64,000 nucleotides of DNA from Vibrio maritimus (GCF_021441885.1 NZ_CP090438.1:558001-622000); one strand, 5' to 3'. Shown: positions 1 through 8,592, counted from the stretch's first letter. Numbers and translations: made by a program. The notes: generated by a model from the sequence alone, not told the origin.

Positions 1-1
1 G

Positions 2-253
2 TTAGATGGTCAGTTTGAGCAGCAAAGTAATGCGGCGACGTTAGAAAGTTTAGGGTTGGCTCAGTCTATGGACTTCTTAGATGCCGGTGTTATCCGAGAC
101 TGGTTGGATGAAAAGCAGGCGGAGCGCGTGTTCTACCCCGACGTCGCAGAAGGTATTGCTAACTGGCTCGTTAGCGGCAATTGGTCATGCAGTGCGAATT
201 TGCGTGAGAGTTTGTGGGAGAAAGTAGACTTCCCAAGTTACGCTTCTATCTGA
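2..253 (+). CDS. C-terminal end of an unidentified protein (5' truncated)
   Basis: An open frame enters from the left edge and ends at TGA 251-253, giving about 83 residues. It contains DAGVIRDWLDEKQ and ends in FPSYASI. The upstream start lies outside the window. A rho-independent terminator follows about 30 bases later, which supports a real gene end. I do not recognise the family. It is soluble-looking, with several Trp and acidic residues, and no membrane segment in the visible part. A TTG at 56 could open a 65-residue ORF, but the frame stays open to the window edge, so truncation is more likely. Confidence 0.6.
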   Translation, partial: LDGQFEQQSNAATLESLGLAQSMDFLDAGVIRDWLDEKQAERVFYPDVAEGIANWLVSGNWSCSANLRESLWEKVDFPSYASI

Positions 254-281
254 CCATTACCATCCTTACCGATTTACAACG

Positions 282-314
282 AAGCCCAACCTGATTCTAG
301 GTTGGGCTTTGTTG
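282..314 (+). terminator. Rho-independent terminator after the truncated first gene
   Basis: An 11-bp stem pairs AAGCCCAACCT (282-292) with AGGTTGGGCTT (299-309), with a 6-base loop and a T-rich tail TTTGTTGTT. Confidence 0.85.
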
Positions 315-798
315 TTATTATCATACAGTTCATTCGGTTACATACATCGAGCTCTCGATATTGGATTTTCGTCCGTGTAGGGTATGGCGATGATGAATAC
401 TAACTATATACAATGCGAATAGTAGTGGCTGAAGTTTAATCGTGTATCAAATAGACTATAAGGAACAGCTTTACACCTTGTTATAGTGCCTAGTTATGAT
501 TTGGCATGCTAACTTGGACAAAAGTTATTAAAAATGTAATTTATCTTTTTTTATATATGATTTAAATTATTGTTATTAAAGGTTATTGTAATTAACCTGA
601 TAAAATTTGATGATTCTTTGTCAATCTTGTTGGTGTTGAGTTAATTATTGGTGGATAGTTGGTTTCGTCCTCGAAGTATGCAGAGGATTAATAGAATGAT
701 GTAGGGTACCCCTGAGGCGATGACGCTGTTCTCATTGCTCTCTTTTATTGGTTACCTGTTCCCCATAGTCGAGATTGAAATTACACGAGGCTTACTAA
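315..798 (+). promoter_or_regulatory. Long AT-rich upstream region of leuO
   Basis: About 480 bases without a supported gene. The part around 515-630 is very AT-rich, with runs of A and T. It carries a partial inverted repeat, GGTTA at 581-585 and TAACC at 593-597, the general shape of a LysR-type (T-N11-A) site. AT-rich leuO promoters in enterobacteria are silenced by H-NS and autoregulated by LeuO; that is family knowledge, not shown here. I cannot place one -35/-10 pair with confidence. Confidence 0.4.
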
Positions 799-1758
799 AT
801 GTTAGACAAAAAAGATGCTATGAGCGCAATCGCTAGTTACCGCATGGAAAGCACATTACGCGGCGTAGATCTAAACCTATTGACTGTTTTCGACGCAGTG
901 ATGCAAGAGCAGAATATCACTCGCGCGGCGCACAATTTGGGTATGTCGCAACCTGCAGTAAGTAACGCAGTAGCGCGTCTAAAAGTGATGTTTAATGACG
1001 AGCTATTTATGCGTCAGGGCCGTGGTATTCAACCTACACAACGAGCACGTCAATTGTTTGGTCCTGTTCGTCAAGCGCTACAATTGATCCGCAACGAGCT
1101 TCCAAGCTCTATCTTCACACCAGAGACATCAACTCGTCTATTTAAGATGGCGATTTGCTCTCCATGTGACATGCGTTTTGCTCCAAAAATCATGCAAACT
1201 ATCTCTGAGCAAGCGCCGCACGTGCAGCTTCACTTAGACGCAGAAGCGGATCGTCAGCTCGCTGATCGTATGCGCTACCAAGAGATCGATTTTGTTATCG
1301 ACTACGCTCGTTACGATGCGCAAGGTTTCTCAAGCACAGAGATCTTCCAAGATGAGTTGGTTGTGGTTGCAGCGAAAAACCACCCACGTATCCATGGTGC
1401 AGTAAGCACAGCGCAACTAGCCAATGAAAAGCACGCTAAGCTGTCTAAAGTTCACGGTGTACGCAGCTTCTCAGAGCAGGCTTATCGCGACCTTGAGTGT
1501 CAAGCGTCTTACGAAGGCACTAGCCTTAGCAATGTGCTGTATGTGGTAGGTCAGTCGGAGCTAGTGACGATCGCTCCACGTTGGTTAGTTGAAAACGCTG
1601 TTAATAAAGAGCAGCTACAAGTACTTACTCTGCCAACAGAAAACAACAAAATCAGCGGTTTCCTAAGCTGGCACGAGTCGAGCGAAAAAGACAAAGGTCA
1701 CATTTGGCTGCGTGATCAGCTAATGGTTATCTGCGGCGAAGTTGTTGCTTTGTCATAA
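799..1758 (+). CDS. leuO: LysR-family global regulator LeuO
   Basis: LeuO is a LysR-type DNA-binding regulator, an H-NS antagonist in enterobacteria and part of the ToxR/bile response in Vibrio (family knowledge). The 319-residue protein has an N-terminal winged helix-turn-helix from about residue 25, with VDLNLLTVFDAVMQEQNITR and MSQPAVSNAVARLKVMFNDE, nearly identical to enterobacterial LeuO. The C-terminal two-thirds is the substrate-binding-like effector domain. The ATG is preceded by ACGAGG at suitable spacing. It is monocistronic, flanked by terminators, and has an unusually long AT-rich upstream region suggesting complex regulation. A second in-frame Met at residue 8 is a less likely start. 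Confidence 0.93.
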   Translation: MLDKKDAMSAIASYRMESTLRGVDLNLLTVFDAVMQEQNITRAAHNLGMSQPAVSNAVARLKVMFNDELFMRQGRGIQPTQRARQLFGPVRQALQLIRNELPSSIFTPETSTRLFKMAICSPCDMRFAPKIMQTISEQAPHVQLHLDAEADRQLADRMRYQEIDFVIDYARYDAQGFSSTEIFQDELVVVAAKNHPRIHGAVSTAQLANEKHAKLSKVHGVRSFSEQAYRDLECQASYEGTSLSNVLYVVGQSELVTIAPRWLVENAVNKEQLQVLTLPTENNKISGFLSWHESSEKDKGHIWLRDQLMVICGEVVALS

Positions 1759-1780
1759 TCCATTACAACTTTAGTCATCG

Positions 1781-1812
1781 AGCCCCAAGCACGCTGTGCT
1801 TGGGGCTTTTTT
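1781..1812 (+). terminator. leuO rho-independent terminator
   Basis: A 12-bp stem AGCCCCAAGCAC / GTGCTTGGGGCT (1781-1792 and 1796-1807) with a 3-base loop, followed by five more T. Confidence 0.93.
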
Positions 1813-1927
1813 ATTGGTTTCAGCGCTTTATTATCATCGCACGGTAATTCGGGTAGGAATTATTGATAACTTTGATATGGGTCTGTTGCCTTTTTCAGCG
1901 GCAGATGTACACTTGTGCGCTCAAAAG

Positions 1928-1943
1928 GCTTACATGTGTAAGC
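1928..1943. repeat. Inverted repeat just upstream of the acyl-CoA ligase gene
   Basis: GCTTAC (1928-1933) and GTAAGC (1938-1943) form a 6-bp inverted repeat separated by ATGT, ending 19 bases before the ATG and close to the ribosome binding site AAAAGG. It could be a small mRNA hairpin or an operator. It does not match a FadR or PsrA consensus that I know. Confidence 0.3.
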
Positions 1944-1962
1944 TAAAAGGTAAAGATAGAAC

Positions 1963-3768
1963 ATGGCTAATTTAGATTTCCATATTGTAAAGAAGATTCG
2001 TGACCGAATCGCACAAGGTGGCGACAAGATCGCCTTACGACATAAAATCAACAATGTGTGGCAAGGGATTAGCTGGAAGGAGTTTGGAGTCAACATTGAT
2101 GCGTTGTCTCTGGCTCTGATCGGAAAAGGAATCCAACCTCAAGATAAGATTGGTATCATTTCGAACAACATGCCGAAATGGACCATCGCTGATTTGGCTG
2201 CATTACAAGTGCGCGCAGTGACTGTGCCGCTATACCCTACCAATACGCCAGCTCAAACCAGTTATATCGTTCAAAATGCGGATGTACGTATTCTCTTCGT
2301 TGGTGAACAGGAGCAATACGATGCAGCGCTATCTATTTTCCAAGAATGCGAGCAGCTAGAACTCATCGTTGCGATGAGTGAAGAGATCGTGGTTGAAGAC
2401 AACAGCTTCTCGGTAAGCTGGCAGCAGTTTATTGCTGATGCCAGTATCGAGAATCAGTCAGAACTCACAGAGCGTTTGTCACAAGCCAACTACGACGATT
2501 TACTGACGCTGATCTATACCTCTGGAACAACGGGTCAGCCAAAAGGTGTCATGCTTGACTATGCAAACATTGCAGCGCAGCTTCGTGGACACGATGAGAG
2601 ACTAAGCTTAAGTGAGAGCGATGTGTCTCTTTGTTTCCTTCCGCTCTCTCATGTATTTGAGCGCGCGTGGACATTTTACGTCTTGTATAAAGGTGGCACG
2701 AACTGCTACTTGCAAGACACAATGCAGGTACGTGACGCATTGGGCGAAATCCGCCCAACGGTAATGAGTGCAGTGCCACGCTTCTACGAGAAGATTTTCT
2801 CTGCAATTCATGAACGCGTATCTAAAGCGCCAGTTCATCGCAAGATCCTGTTTACCTGGGCGGTAAACATGGGTGCGAAAATGGCGCAATGCCGCCAAGA
2901 TAATGTCGAGCCATCCTTCTTGCTTAAGAAAAGCTACGCGCTGGCAGACAAGATCGTGCTTGCTAAACTGCGTGAGCTGCTCGGTGGTCGCATTAACTTT
3001 ATGCCATGTGGCGGCGCTAAACTTGACGAAACTATTGGTCGCTTTTTCCAAGCAATCGGTATTAACGTCAAGCTAGGCTACGGCATGACCGAAACCACAG
3101 CGACGGTTTCTTGCTGGGATGATACCTGCTATAACCCAGGCTCTATCGGGATGCCAATGCCAGGTGCTGAGGTTAAGATTGGCGACAACAATGAGATCCT
3201 CGTCCGTGGTCCTATGGTCATGCGTGGCTATTACAAGCTTCCTGAAGAGACCGCGAAGACCTTTGATGCTGACGGCTTCTTGAAGACGGGTGATGCGGGT
3301 GAGTTTGATGCGCAGGGTAATCTGTTTATCACTGATCGCATCAAGGAGCTAATGAAGACCTCAAATGGTAAGTACATTGCGCCGCAAGCTATTGAAGGCG
3401 CTATTGGTAAAGACCATTACATTGAGCAGATTGCGGTTATCGCTGATACACGTAAGTTCGTTTCTGCCTTGATCGTACCGTGCTTTGACACGCTAGAAGA
3501 GTATGCCAAAGAGCTCAATATTAAATATCAAGACCGTCTGGAGCTGATTAAGCATCATGAAGTGGTTGAGATGTTTGAGAAACGCATTACCGAGCTGCAA
3601 AAAGAGTTGGCTAAGTTTGAGCAGGTGAAAAAGTTTAAATTGCTACCAACAGGCTTTTCTATGGATAAGGGTGAGCTGACACCAACGCAGAAACTGCGTC
3701 GTAAAGTCATCAACGACCGTTACCAGGACGAAATTGAAGAGATGTATCGCGACGTACCAAGCAAGTAA
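1963..3768 (+). CDS. Long-chain fatty acid-CoA ligase (AMP-binding, FadD15-like)
   Basis: The 601-residue adenylate-forming enzyme activates fatty acids to acyl-AMP and then acyl-CoA. The P-loop motif YTSGTTGQPKG lies near residue 190 and is followed by the linker and gate sequences of the long-chain (eukaryotic-like, FadD15) branch. GYGMTETTA (A5) is near residue 375 and TGDAGEFDAQGN with TDRIKELMKTSNGKYIAP (A7-A8, A10 region) near 445-475. There is no transmembrane segment, so it is probably cytosolic and membrane-associated. The ATG follows AAAAGGTAAAGATAGAAC. It stands alone, convergent with the M23 peptidase gene over a shared terminator. Exact substrate length cannot be read from sequence. 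Confidence 0.9.
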   Translation: MANLDFHIVKKIRDRIAQGGDKIALRHKINNVWQGISWKEFGVNIDALSLALIGKGIQPQDKIGIISNNMPKWTIADLAALQVRAVTVPLYPTNTPAQTSYIVQNADVRILFVGEQEQYDAALSIFQECEQLELIVAMSEEIVVEDNSFSVSWQQFIADASIENQSELTERLSQANYDDLLTLIYTSGTTGQPKGVMLDYANIAAQLRGHDERLSLSESDVSLCFLPLSHVFERAWTFYVLYKGGTNCYLQDTMQVRDALGEIRPTVMSAVPRFYEKIFSAIHERVSKAPVHRKILFTWAVNMGAKMAQCRQDNVEPSFLLKKSYALADKIVLAKLRELLGGRINFMPCGGAKLDETIGRFFQAIGINVKLGYGMTETTATVSCWDDTCYNPGSIGMPMPGAEVKIGDNNEILVRGPMVMRGYYKLPEETAKTFDADGFLKTGDAGEFDAQGNLFITDRIKELMKTSNGKYIAPQAIEGAIGKDHYIEQIAVIADTRKFVSALIVPCFDTLEEYAKELNIKYQDRLELIKHHEVVEMFEKRITELQKELAKFEQVKKFKLLPTGFSMDKGELTPTQKLRRKVINDRYQDEIEEMYRDVPSK

Positions 3769-3785
3769 TACACTCTAAGTAAACG

Positions 3786-3815
3786 AAAGCCCCGAGCAAT
3801 GCTCGGGGCTTTTTT
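3786..3815. terminator. Bidirectional terminator between acyl-CoA ligase and M23 peptidase genes
   Basis: Stem AAAGCCCCGAGC (3786-3797) / GCTCGGGGCTTT (3801-3812), 3-base loop, T-run on the plus strand and A-run giving T on the minus strand. It serves both convergent genes. Confidence 0.93.
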
Positions 3816-3829
3816 GTAGTTTTGATTTT

Positions 3830-5119
3830 TTAATTGTTGGCGTAAAGCAGTTCGCTGTATCGGTCTAACGTATTGAGACGGTTCTGCGCATTGGCCAAGA
3901 AGGTTTGCTTTGCTTTGCCTGTTAAAGACTTAGACTGTGGAAGCTTGACCGTTCTTGGGTTCTTATGAACGCCATTAACCAAGAATTCATAATGGAGGTG
4001 AGGGCCGGTCACTCGACCTGTGCCCCCCAGTGTTCCCACCGTCTGGCCTTGCTTTACACGCTGCCCAGTTTTTACCTTACGTTTCTGTAGGTGCAAGTAC
4101 TTGGTAATAAAGGTGTTACTGTGCTTGATGAACACGTAGTTACCATTGAACTGGTTATAGCTAGATTTGATTACCGTACCATCGCCTGCAGCCCAGATAG
4201 GTGTACCAACTGGAGCGGCATAATCGGTGCCTCTATGTGGACGTACTTTACCGGTCACTGGATGTCGTCTTACTGGGTTGAAGTTTGACGTCACACGCCT
4301 AAAGTCGAGTGGTGCTCGTAAGAACGCCTTTTTCATCGCTCGACCGTTCTCGTCGTAATAGTTGCCTGTTTTGTCATCAAAGATGGCGGTAAACGTGTCA
4401 TTTTGGTTTTTAAAGATAGCGGCGATGATTTTGCCGCGGCCAATCACTTCGCCTTCGACGACTTTCTCTTGATAGAGTAGTTTAAAGTAGTCGCCAGAGC
4501 GGATATCTAATGCAAAGTCGATATCCCAACCAAAAATACCAGCGAGCTCCATGATTTGGTTGGCCGTCAATCCTGCACCGATTCCGGCATTCCAGAAGTT
4601 TGAGCTGATCTCTGCTTGCGCATAGTTGTATTGGTAATCGACCTGTTTTTTGTCCCAGCTAGAGGCAAAGCCTTTATCGGTTTTGGTGACCTTGAAGGTC
4701 TCATAGTCATTGATGCGGCGCTTTAGCTGTACGAAGTCGCTGTTCTCGTCAAAACCAAAAGTCAGCTTATCACCGGGGCGCAGACGCGAAAGCTGCTGTT
4801 TAATGTCGTCGTTGGTATAGATAAGATCGTGAAGTAGGCGAGGGGAAAGTCCAAGACGTTGAAATAGAATTGCCGCACTCTCACCGGAGCGAACGGTATG
4901 CTCTTCCCACTTTAGCACCACGGTCGGCGGTGCAGCATTACCAATTGGAAATGCATCGCTGTCTATGGAGAGCGCGTAGTGCTTGCCAATTTCGAGTCGG
5001 TCGTTTCTATCATCCAGCTCAGAGATATCCGGCAGAAACAGTGCAACGACGATAATGGCACTAAAAAAGGCGATGAGCGCGCGATGGAGCCAAGGCAAGC
5101 GCTTAAAAACAGAGACCAT
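3830..5119 (-). CDS. M23-family peptidoglycan DD-endopeptidase (Shy/MepM type)
   Basis: This 429-residue envelope hydrolase cleaves peptide cross-links of peptidoglycan. An N-terminal uncleaved-looking membrane segment (residues about 14-31) is followed by a LysM/OapA-like region and a C-terminal LytM (M23) domain. The zinc-site residues are complete: HRGTD with H295 and D299, and HLH with H374 and H376. It therefore looks catalytically active, unlike NlpD/EnvC-type activators. It is divergent from tyrS across a 128-bp gap. A V. cholerae Shy endopeptidase gene is also near tyrS (recalled synteny, not checked). The N-terminus suggests inner-membrane anchoring with the domain in the periplasm. 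Confidence 0.9.
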   Translation of the reverse strand: MVSVFKRLPWLHRALIAFFSAIIVVALFLPDISELDDRNDRLEIGKHYALSIDSDAFPIGNAAPPTVVLKWEEHTVRSGESAAILFQRLGLSPRLLHDLIYTNDDIKQQLSRLRPGDKLTFGFDENSDFVQLKRRINDYETFKVTKTDKGFASSWDKKQVDYQYNYAQAEISSNFWNAGIGAGLTANQIMELAGIFGWDIDFALDIRSGDYFKLLYQEKVVEGEVIGRGKIIAAIFKNQNDTFTAIFDDKTGNYYDENGRAMKKAFLRAPLDFRRVTSNFNPVRRHPVTGKVRPHRGTDYAAPVGTPIWAAGDGTVIKSSYNQFNGNYVFIKHSNTFITKYLHLQKRKVKTGQRVKQGQTVGTLGGTGRVTGPHLHYEFLVNGVHKNPRTVKLPQSKSLTGKAKQTFLANAQNRLNTLDRYSELLYANN

Positions 5120-5247
5120 GAGCGTTTAAATCAACATTATTTTGAAATTTCCTAAACCAAATAGTCTAACTGGTTTCAAAAAACATCGCTATTCAAGTAA
5201 GATGTCCAACTATTATATTTTTGCCAAATCTGTGGGAGTGAACAAGA

Positions 5248-6435
5248 ATGGCGAACCTTGAAGCAGCGTTGGCTGAAATCAAACGCGGTGTTGACGAGCT
5301 AATTCCAGAAGAAGAACTGATTGCGAAGCTGAAAGAGAACCGTCCTCTTCGCATTAAACTGGGTGCCGATCCAACTGCGCCGGATATTCACCTAGGCCAT
5401 ACCGTAATTTTGAACAAACTACGTGCATTCCAAGACCTAGGCCACGACGTGACGTTCCTGATCGGTGACTTCACCGGTATGGTTGGTGACCCAACGGGTA
5501 AAAACACGACTCGCCCACCGCTAACTCGTGAAGACGTACTGCGTAACGCAGAAACCTATAAAGAGCAGGTATTCAAAATCCTAGATCCTGCAAAGACTAA
5601 GATTGCATTTAACTCTGAGTGGCTATCTGAGTTGGGTGCAGAGGGCATGATTCGCCTTGCTGCAAACCAAACTGTTGCTCGTATGCTTGAGCGTGATGAC
5701 TTTAAAAAGCGTTACGGCAACAACCAGCCAATCGCAATCCACGAATTTATGTATCCACTGCTTCAAGGTTACGACTCAGTCGCGATGGAGACGGATGTAG
5801 AGCTTGGTGGTACAGACCAGAAGTTCAACCTACTTATGGGTCGTGAACTGCAAAAGTCGCACGGTCAAAAACCACAAGTTGTGCTAACTATGCCACTACT
5901 AGTTGGTCTAGACGGCGTGAAGAAGATGTCTAAGTCTGCTCACAACTACATCGGTGTAAGTGAAGCGCCATCAGAAATGTTCGGTAAGATCATGTCTATC
6001 TCTGATGATTTGATGTGGAGCTACTACGAGCTACTTTCATTCCGTCCATTAGGCGAGATTGCCCAGTTCAAGGCAGACGTTGAAGGTGGTGCAAACCCTC
6101 GTGACGTTAAGATCTTGCTGGCGAAAGAAATCATCGCACGTTTCCACTCAGAAGCAGATGCTGACGCGGCGGAAAAAGAGTTCATCAACCGTTTCCAAAA
6201 AGGTGCGATGCCAGAAGAGATGCCTGAGTTCGATTTCGGTGCGGGCCTTCCAATTGGTAACCTACTAAAAGAAGCGGGCCTTGTGAGCTCAACGTCTGAC
6301 GCTATGCGTATGATCCGCCAAGGTGCGGTGAAGATTGACGGCGAGAAGGTTGAAGATACTAAGCTAGTGCCAGCAGCAGGCCAAGCGGTTTACCAAGTGG
6401 GTAAACGTAAGTTTGCTCGCGTTACATTGAAGTAA
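5248..6435 (+). CDS. tyrS: Tyrosyl-tRNA synthetase
   Basis: Class I aminoacyl-tRNA synthetase charging tRNA-Tyr. The HIGH-like motif HLGH is near residue 48 and KMSKS near residue 227 (VKKMSKSAHN). A C-terminal S4-like RNA-binding domain covers roughly residues 335-395. At 395 residues it belongs to the shorter TyrZ-like branch used by vibrios rather than the 424-residue E. coli TyrS. The ATG is preceded by GGGAGTGAACAAGA. It is monocistronic, and a palindromic repeat and a terminator follow. Confidence 0.95.
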   Translation: MANLEAALAEIKRGVDELIPEEELIAKLKENRPLRIKLGADPTAPDIHLGHTVILNKLRAFQDLGHDVTFLIGDFTGMVGDPTGKNTTRPPLTREDVLRNAETYKEQVFKILDPAKTKIAFNSEWLSELGAEGMIRLAANQTVARMLERDDFKKRYGNNQPIAIHEFMYPLLQGYDSVAMETDVELGGTDQKFNLLMGRELQKSHGQKPQVVLTMPLLVGLDGVKKMSKSAHNYIGVSEAPSEMFGKIMSISDDLMWSYYELLSFRPLGEIAQFKADVEGGANPRDVKILLAKEIIARFHSEADADAAEKEFINRFQKGAMPEEMPEFDFGAGLPIGNLLKEAGLVSSTSDAMRMIRQGAVKIDGEKVEDTKLVPAAGQAVYQVGKRKFARVTLK

Positions 6436-6463
6436 TCTTCGATACTCTGAGCGCGCTTTGAGA

Positions 6464-6488
6464 AGATCCCTGCCTGCGCAGGGATGAC
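6464..6488. repeat. REP-like palindromic element (AGATCCC...GGGATGAC)
   Basis: AGATCCCTGC (6464-6473) and GCAGGGATGAC region (6478-6488) form a hairpin in the 3' flank of tyrS. The same AGATCCC / GGGATGAC frame recurs twice at 18481-18577, so this is a dispersed intergenic repeat family. Confidence 0.6.
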
Positions 6489-6523
6489 ACAGCACAGACT
6501 ACAGTGCCTATTCAATGCGCATC

Positions 6524-6549
6524 AAAAACCTCCTTCGGGAGGTTTTTTT
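6524..6549 (+). terminator. tyrS rho-independent terminator
   Basis: AAAAACCTCC, TTCG tetraloop, GGAGG, then seven T (6543-6549). Confidence 0.93.
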
Positions 6550-6577
6550 GTATCGCTGAATGCTGATTTACAGGCAT

Positions 6578-6608
6578 AAAAAAACAGACGCTTGTGCGTC
6601 TGTTTTTT
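6578..6608. terminator. Bidirectional terminator downstream of grcA
   Basis: ACAGACGC / GCGTCTGT stem with TTGT loop, flanked by A-run and T-run. It lies immediately after the grcA stop on the minus strand. Confidence 0.9.
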
Positions 6609-6634
6609 AGTATCTGTTTACTTAGTGTCTCTAA

Positions 6635-7012
6635 TTATAGAGACTCAGTAAAGGTACGAGCGATAACGTCACGTTGCTGTTCTGGCGTTAGTGAGTTGAA
6701 ACGCACTGCGTAACCAGAAACACGGATCGTTAGCTGTGGGTAGTTCTCTGGGTTAGCTACTGCGTCTTCTAGAGTTTCGCGCTTAAGAACGTTCACGTTA
6801 AGGTGCTGGCCACCTTCGATCTTTGGAGCAGCTTCGATAGCAACTTCACGGCTTTCGTACTCACCTAGATCGCTAACTGCGATAACTTGGTCAGCTTCAA
6901 AACCAGCGTTTGCTGCAACACAACGTGCTTCGTTTTTCTCGCCGTCGATCAACCAGATTGAGTTCAGTAGATCGTCGTTTGCTGCTTTAGTAATTTGGAT
7001 ACCTTGAATCAT
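6635..7012 (-). CDS. grcA: Autonomous glycyl radical cofactor GrcA (YfiD)
   Basis: A 125-residue spare part that restores activity to oxygen-damaged pyruvate formate-lyase by supplying a new glycyl radical domain. The C-terminus has IRVSGYAVRFNSLT with the radical glycine, and the last 30 residues match enterobacterial GrcA almost exactly. The start is set at ATG 7012, giving the conserved N-terminus MIQGIQITKA; a GTG one codon earlier is in frame, but AGGAG is better spaced to the ATG. Two FNR-type boxes lie about 100-170 bp upstream, consistent with anaerobic induction. Confidence 0.95.
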   Translation of the reverse strand: MIQGIQITKAANDDLLNSIWLIDGEKNEARCVAANAGFEADQVIAVSDLGEYESREVAIEAAPKIEGGQHLNVNVLKRETLEDAVANPENYPQLTIRVSGYAVRFNSLTPEQQRDVIARTFTESL

Positions 7013-7112
7013 CACTATCTCCTAATCCACTTTCAGAGTGGCATTTATATGGTGTTAATTTTCAAATTTTGTTGAGCTGGCTTATGTATAACTCGTTGTG
7101 GGTATTTTAGTA

Positions 7113-7126
7113 TTGATTTAGATCAA
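7113..7126. promoter_or_regulatory. FNR box (perfect consensus)
   Basis: TTGATTTAGATCAA matches the FNR consensus TTGAT-N4-ATCAA at every defined position. It lies 101 bp upstream of the grcA ATG. FNR activates grcA (yfiD) in E. coli. Confidence 0.8.
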
Positions 7127-7165
7127 AATACAACAAAAAACATTAAAAACTTCATGGTTAAATTT

Positions 7166-7179
7166 TTGATTAAGGTCAA
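7166..7179. promoter_or_regulatory. Second, imperfect FNR-like box
   Basis: TTGATTAAGGTCAA differs from TTGAT-N4-ATCAA at one base. Its centre is 53 bp from that of the perfect box. Tandem FNR sites with an upstream modulatory copy are known for E. coli yfiD. Confidence 0.55.
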
Positions 7180-7384
7180 TTAAACCTTTAAAAATGGTGC
7201 TTTAAAATGATATTTTAATATTTAAAATTTATTTGAATGCGTATTTTGTTGTAATAAAACTACAAAATACGTTTATTTGTTCATCGCTATACCTAAAATC
7301 AAGGGTTTCCATAGCTCAAACTGAAAGTATAAGATCGCTAAATAACAGTTCTAAAAATGTGATCTCGATCGGGTATCAAACGAC

Positions 7385-8233
7385 ATGAAAAAATTTATAG
7401 GAGCGCATGTTTCGGCAGCGGGTGGTGTGGACAATGTGCCACAAAGGGCAAGTGACATTGGCGCCAATGCCTTTGCACTTTTTACCAAGAATCAGCGTCA
7501 GTGGGTGGCAAAGCCACTGGATGAAAAAGTGATTCAAAGCTTTAAAGCGGAATGTCGAAAATACGGCTTCCGAGCGGAACAAATTCTTCCGCATGATTCA
7601 TATTTGATAAACCTAGGCGCACCAGAGCAAGAGAAACTTGAAAAGTCACGCGCCGCCTTTATTGATGAAATGGAACGCTGTCATCAGCTCGGGCTGACCT
7701 TATTGAACTTCCATCCAGGTAGTCACTTGAAGAAGATCTCAGAAGAAGAGTGTCTGGACAGGATTGCAGAATCGATCAATCTTGCTCACCAAGCGGTACC
7801 TGAGGTGATTGCCGTGATTGAAAATACGGCGGGGCAGGGTACGAACCTAGGTTGGCGCTTTGAGCATCTCGCACACATTATCAATAAGGTAGAAGATAAG
7901 TCGCGGGTTGGTGTTTGCATTGATACTTGCCACACGTTTACGGCGGGATATGACCTTAGAACCAAAGAGGCGTGTGAGGCGACGTTTGCTGAGTTCGATC
8001 GTGTTGTTGGTATGCACTATTTAAGGGCTATGCACCTAAACGACTCAAAGATACCTTTAGCAGGTAAGGTCGATCGCCATCAATCACTGGGTAAAGGTGA
8101 GATTGGATGGGACTGTTTTGAGTATATCGCAAAAGATCCTAGGTTTGACTCTATGCCATTGATTTTAGAGACAATAGAGCCTGAAATCTGGGCCGATGAG
8201 ATCCAGCAATTGAGACTATTTGCAATTAATTGA
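7385..8233 (+). CDS. nfo: Endonuclease IV (AP endonuclease)
   Basis: This Zn-dependent, 282-residue TIM-barrel enzyme incises 5' to abasic sites in base-excision repair. Family motifs appear in order: HVSAAGG near residue 8, LNFHPGSH near 107, ENTAGQG near 145, GVCIDTCHTFTAGYD near 175 and HLNDSK near 218. The metal-ligand His, Glu and Asp residues are present. ATG at 7385 gives the conserved MKKFIGAHVSA start. Another base-excision gene, ung, lies 360 bp downstream. Confidence 0.95.
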   Translation: MKKFIGAHVSAAGGVDNVPQRASDIGANAFALFTKNQRQWVAKPLDEKVIQSFKAECRKYGFRAEQILPHDSYLINLGAPEQEKLEKSRAAFIDEMERCHQLGLTLLNFHPGSHLKKISEEECLDRIAESINLAHQAVPEVIAVIENTAGQGTNLGWRFEHLAHIINKVEDKSRVGVCIDTCHTFTAGYDLRTKEACEATFAEFDRVVGMHYLRAMHLNDSKIPLAGKVDRHQSLGKGEIGWDCFEYIAKDPRFDSMPLILETIEPEIWADEIQQLRLFAIN

Positions 8234-8331
8234 TCTTTTTTTGCTGTTCTATTAAGCATTTTGGCATCTTTCTTTCATAATGAATTACATGCATGTTGCA
8301 TAATTCTGTGACTTTATAAGGTAGGTGCCAT

Positions 8332-8454
8332 ATGACTCGTCCAGCTGCTCCAAGACCAAGTACAACACGTTCATCACGTTATCCAAGTCCTAACCGTCAT
8401 ATTCATTGTCACGGGCACTACCGAACGCCACAGATGAAGAATCAGCACCATTGA
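8332..8454 (+). CDS. Putative His-rich small protein (40 aa)
   Basis: A short ORF in the nfo-ung gap, starting at ATG 8332 behind AAGGTAGG and ending at TGA 8452-8454. The N-terminal half is rich in Pro, Ser, Thr and Arg. The C-terminal half is basic and His-rich, with HIHCHGHY (residues 23-30) and a terminal HH, six His and one Cys in 18 residues, which suggests metal binding. No function is known to me. Coding status rests on the ribosome binding site, composition and otherwise empty space. A comparison with other vibrios would settle it. Confidence 0.45.
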   Translation: MTRPAAPRPSTTRSSRYPSPNRHIHCHGHYRTPQMKNQHH

Positions 8455-8592
8455 TAAACTGACGAATTAGATAACAGCACCGACGTTCAAAAAACGCGTC
8501 AAAGGTGCGTGGCATAAAGCCAAATGACAGTAGTGGTGACCCTCCATTGAGTGATAGACTACACCCCAGATTTCACCATCTTGGGGACGATA

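Larger units (their letters stand above)
7013..7384. promoter_or_regulatory. Divergent grcA / nfo regulatory region
   Basis: 372 bases, strongly AT-rich between about 7080 and 7260. It holds one perfect and one near-perfect FNR box (listed separately) on the grcA side. No ORF of note. Promoter elements for nfo are not clear to me. Confidence 0.6.
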
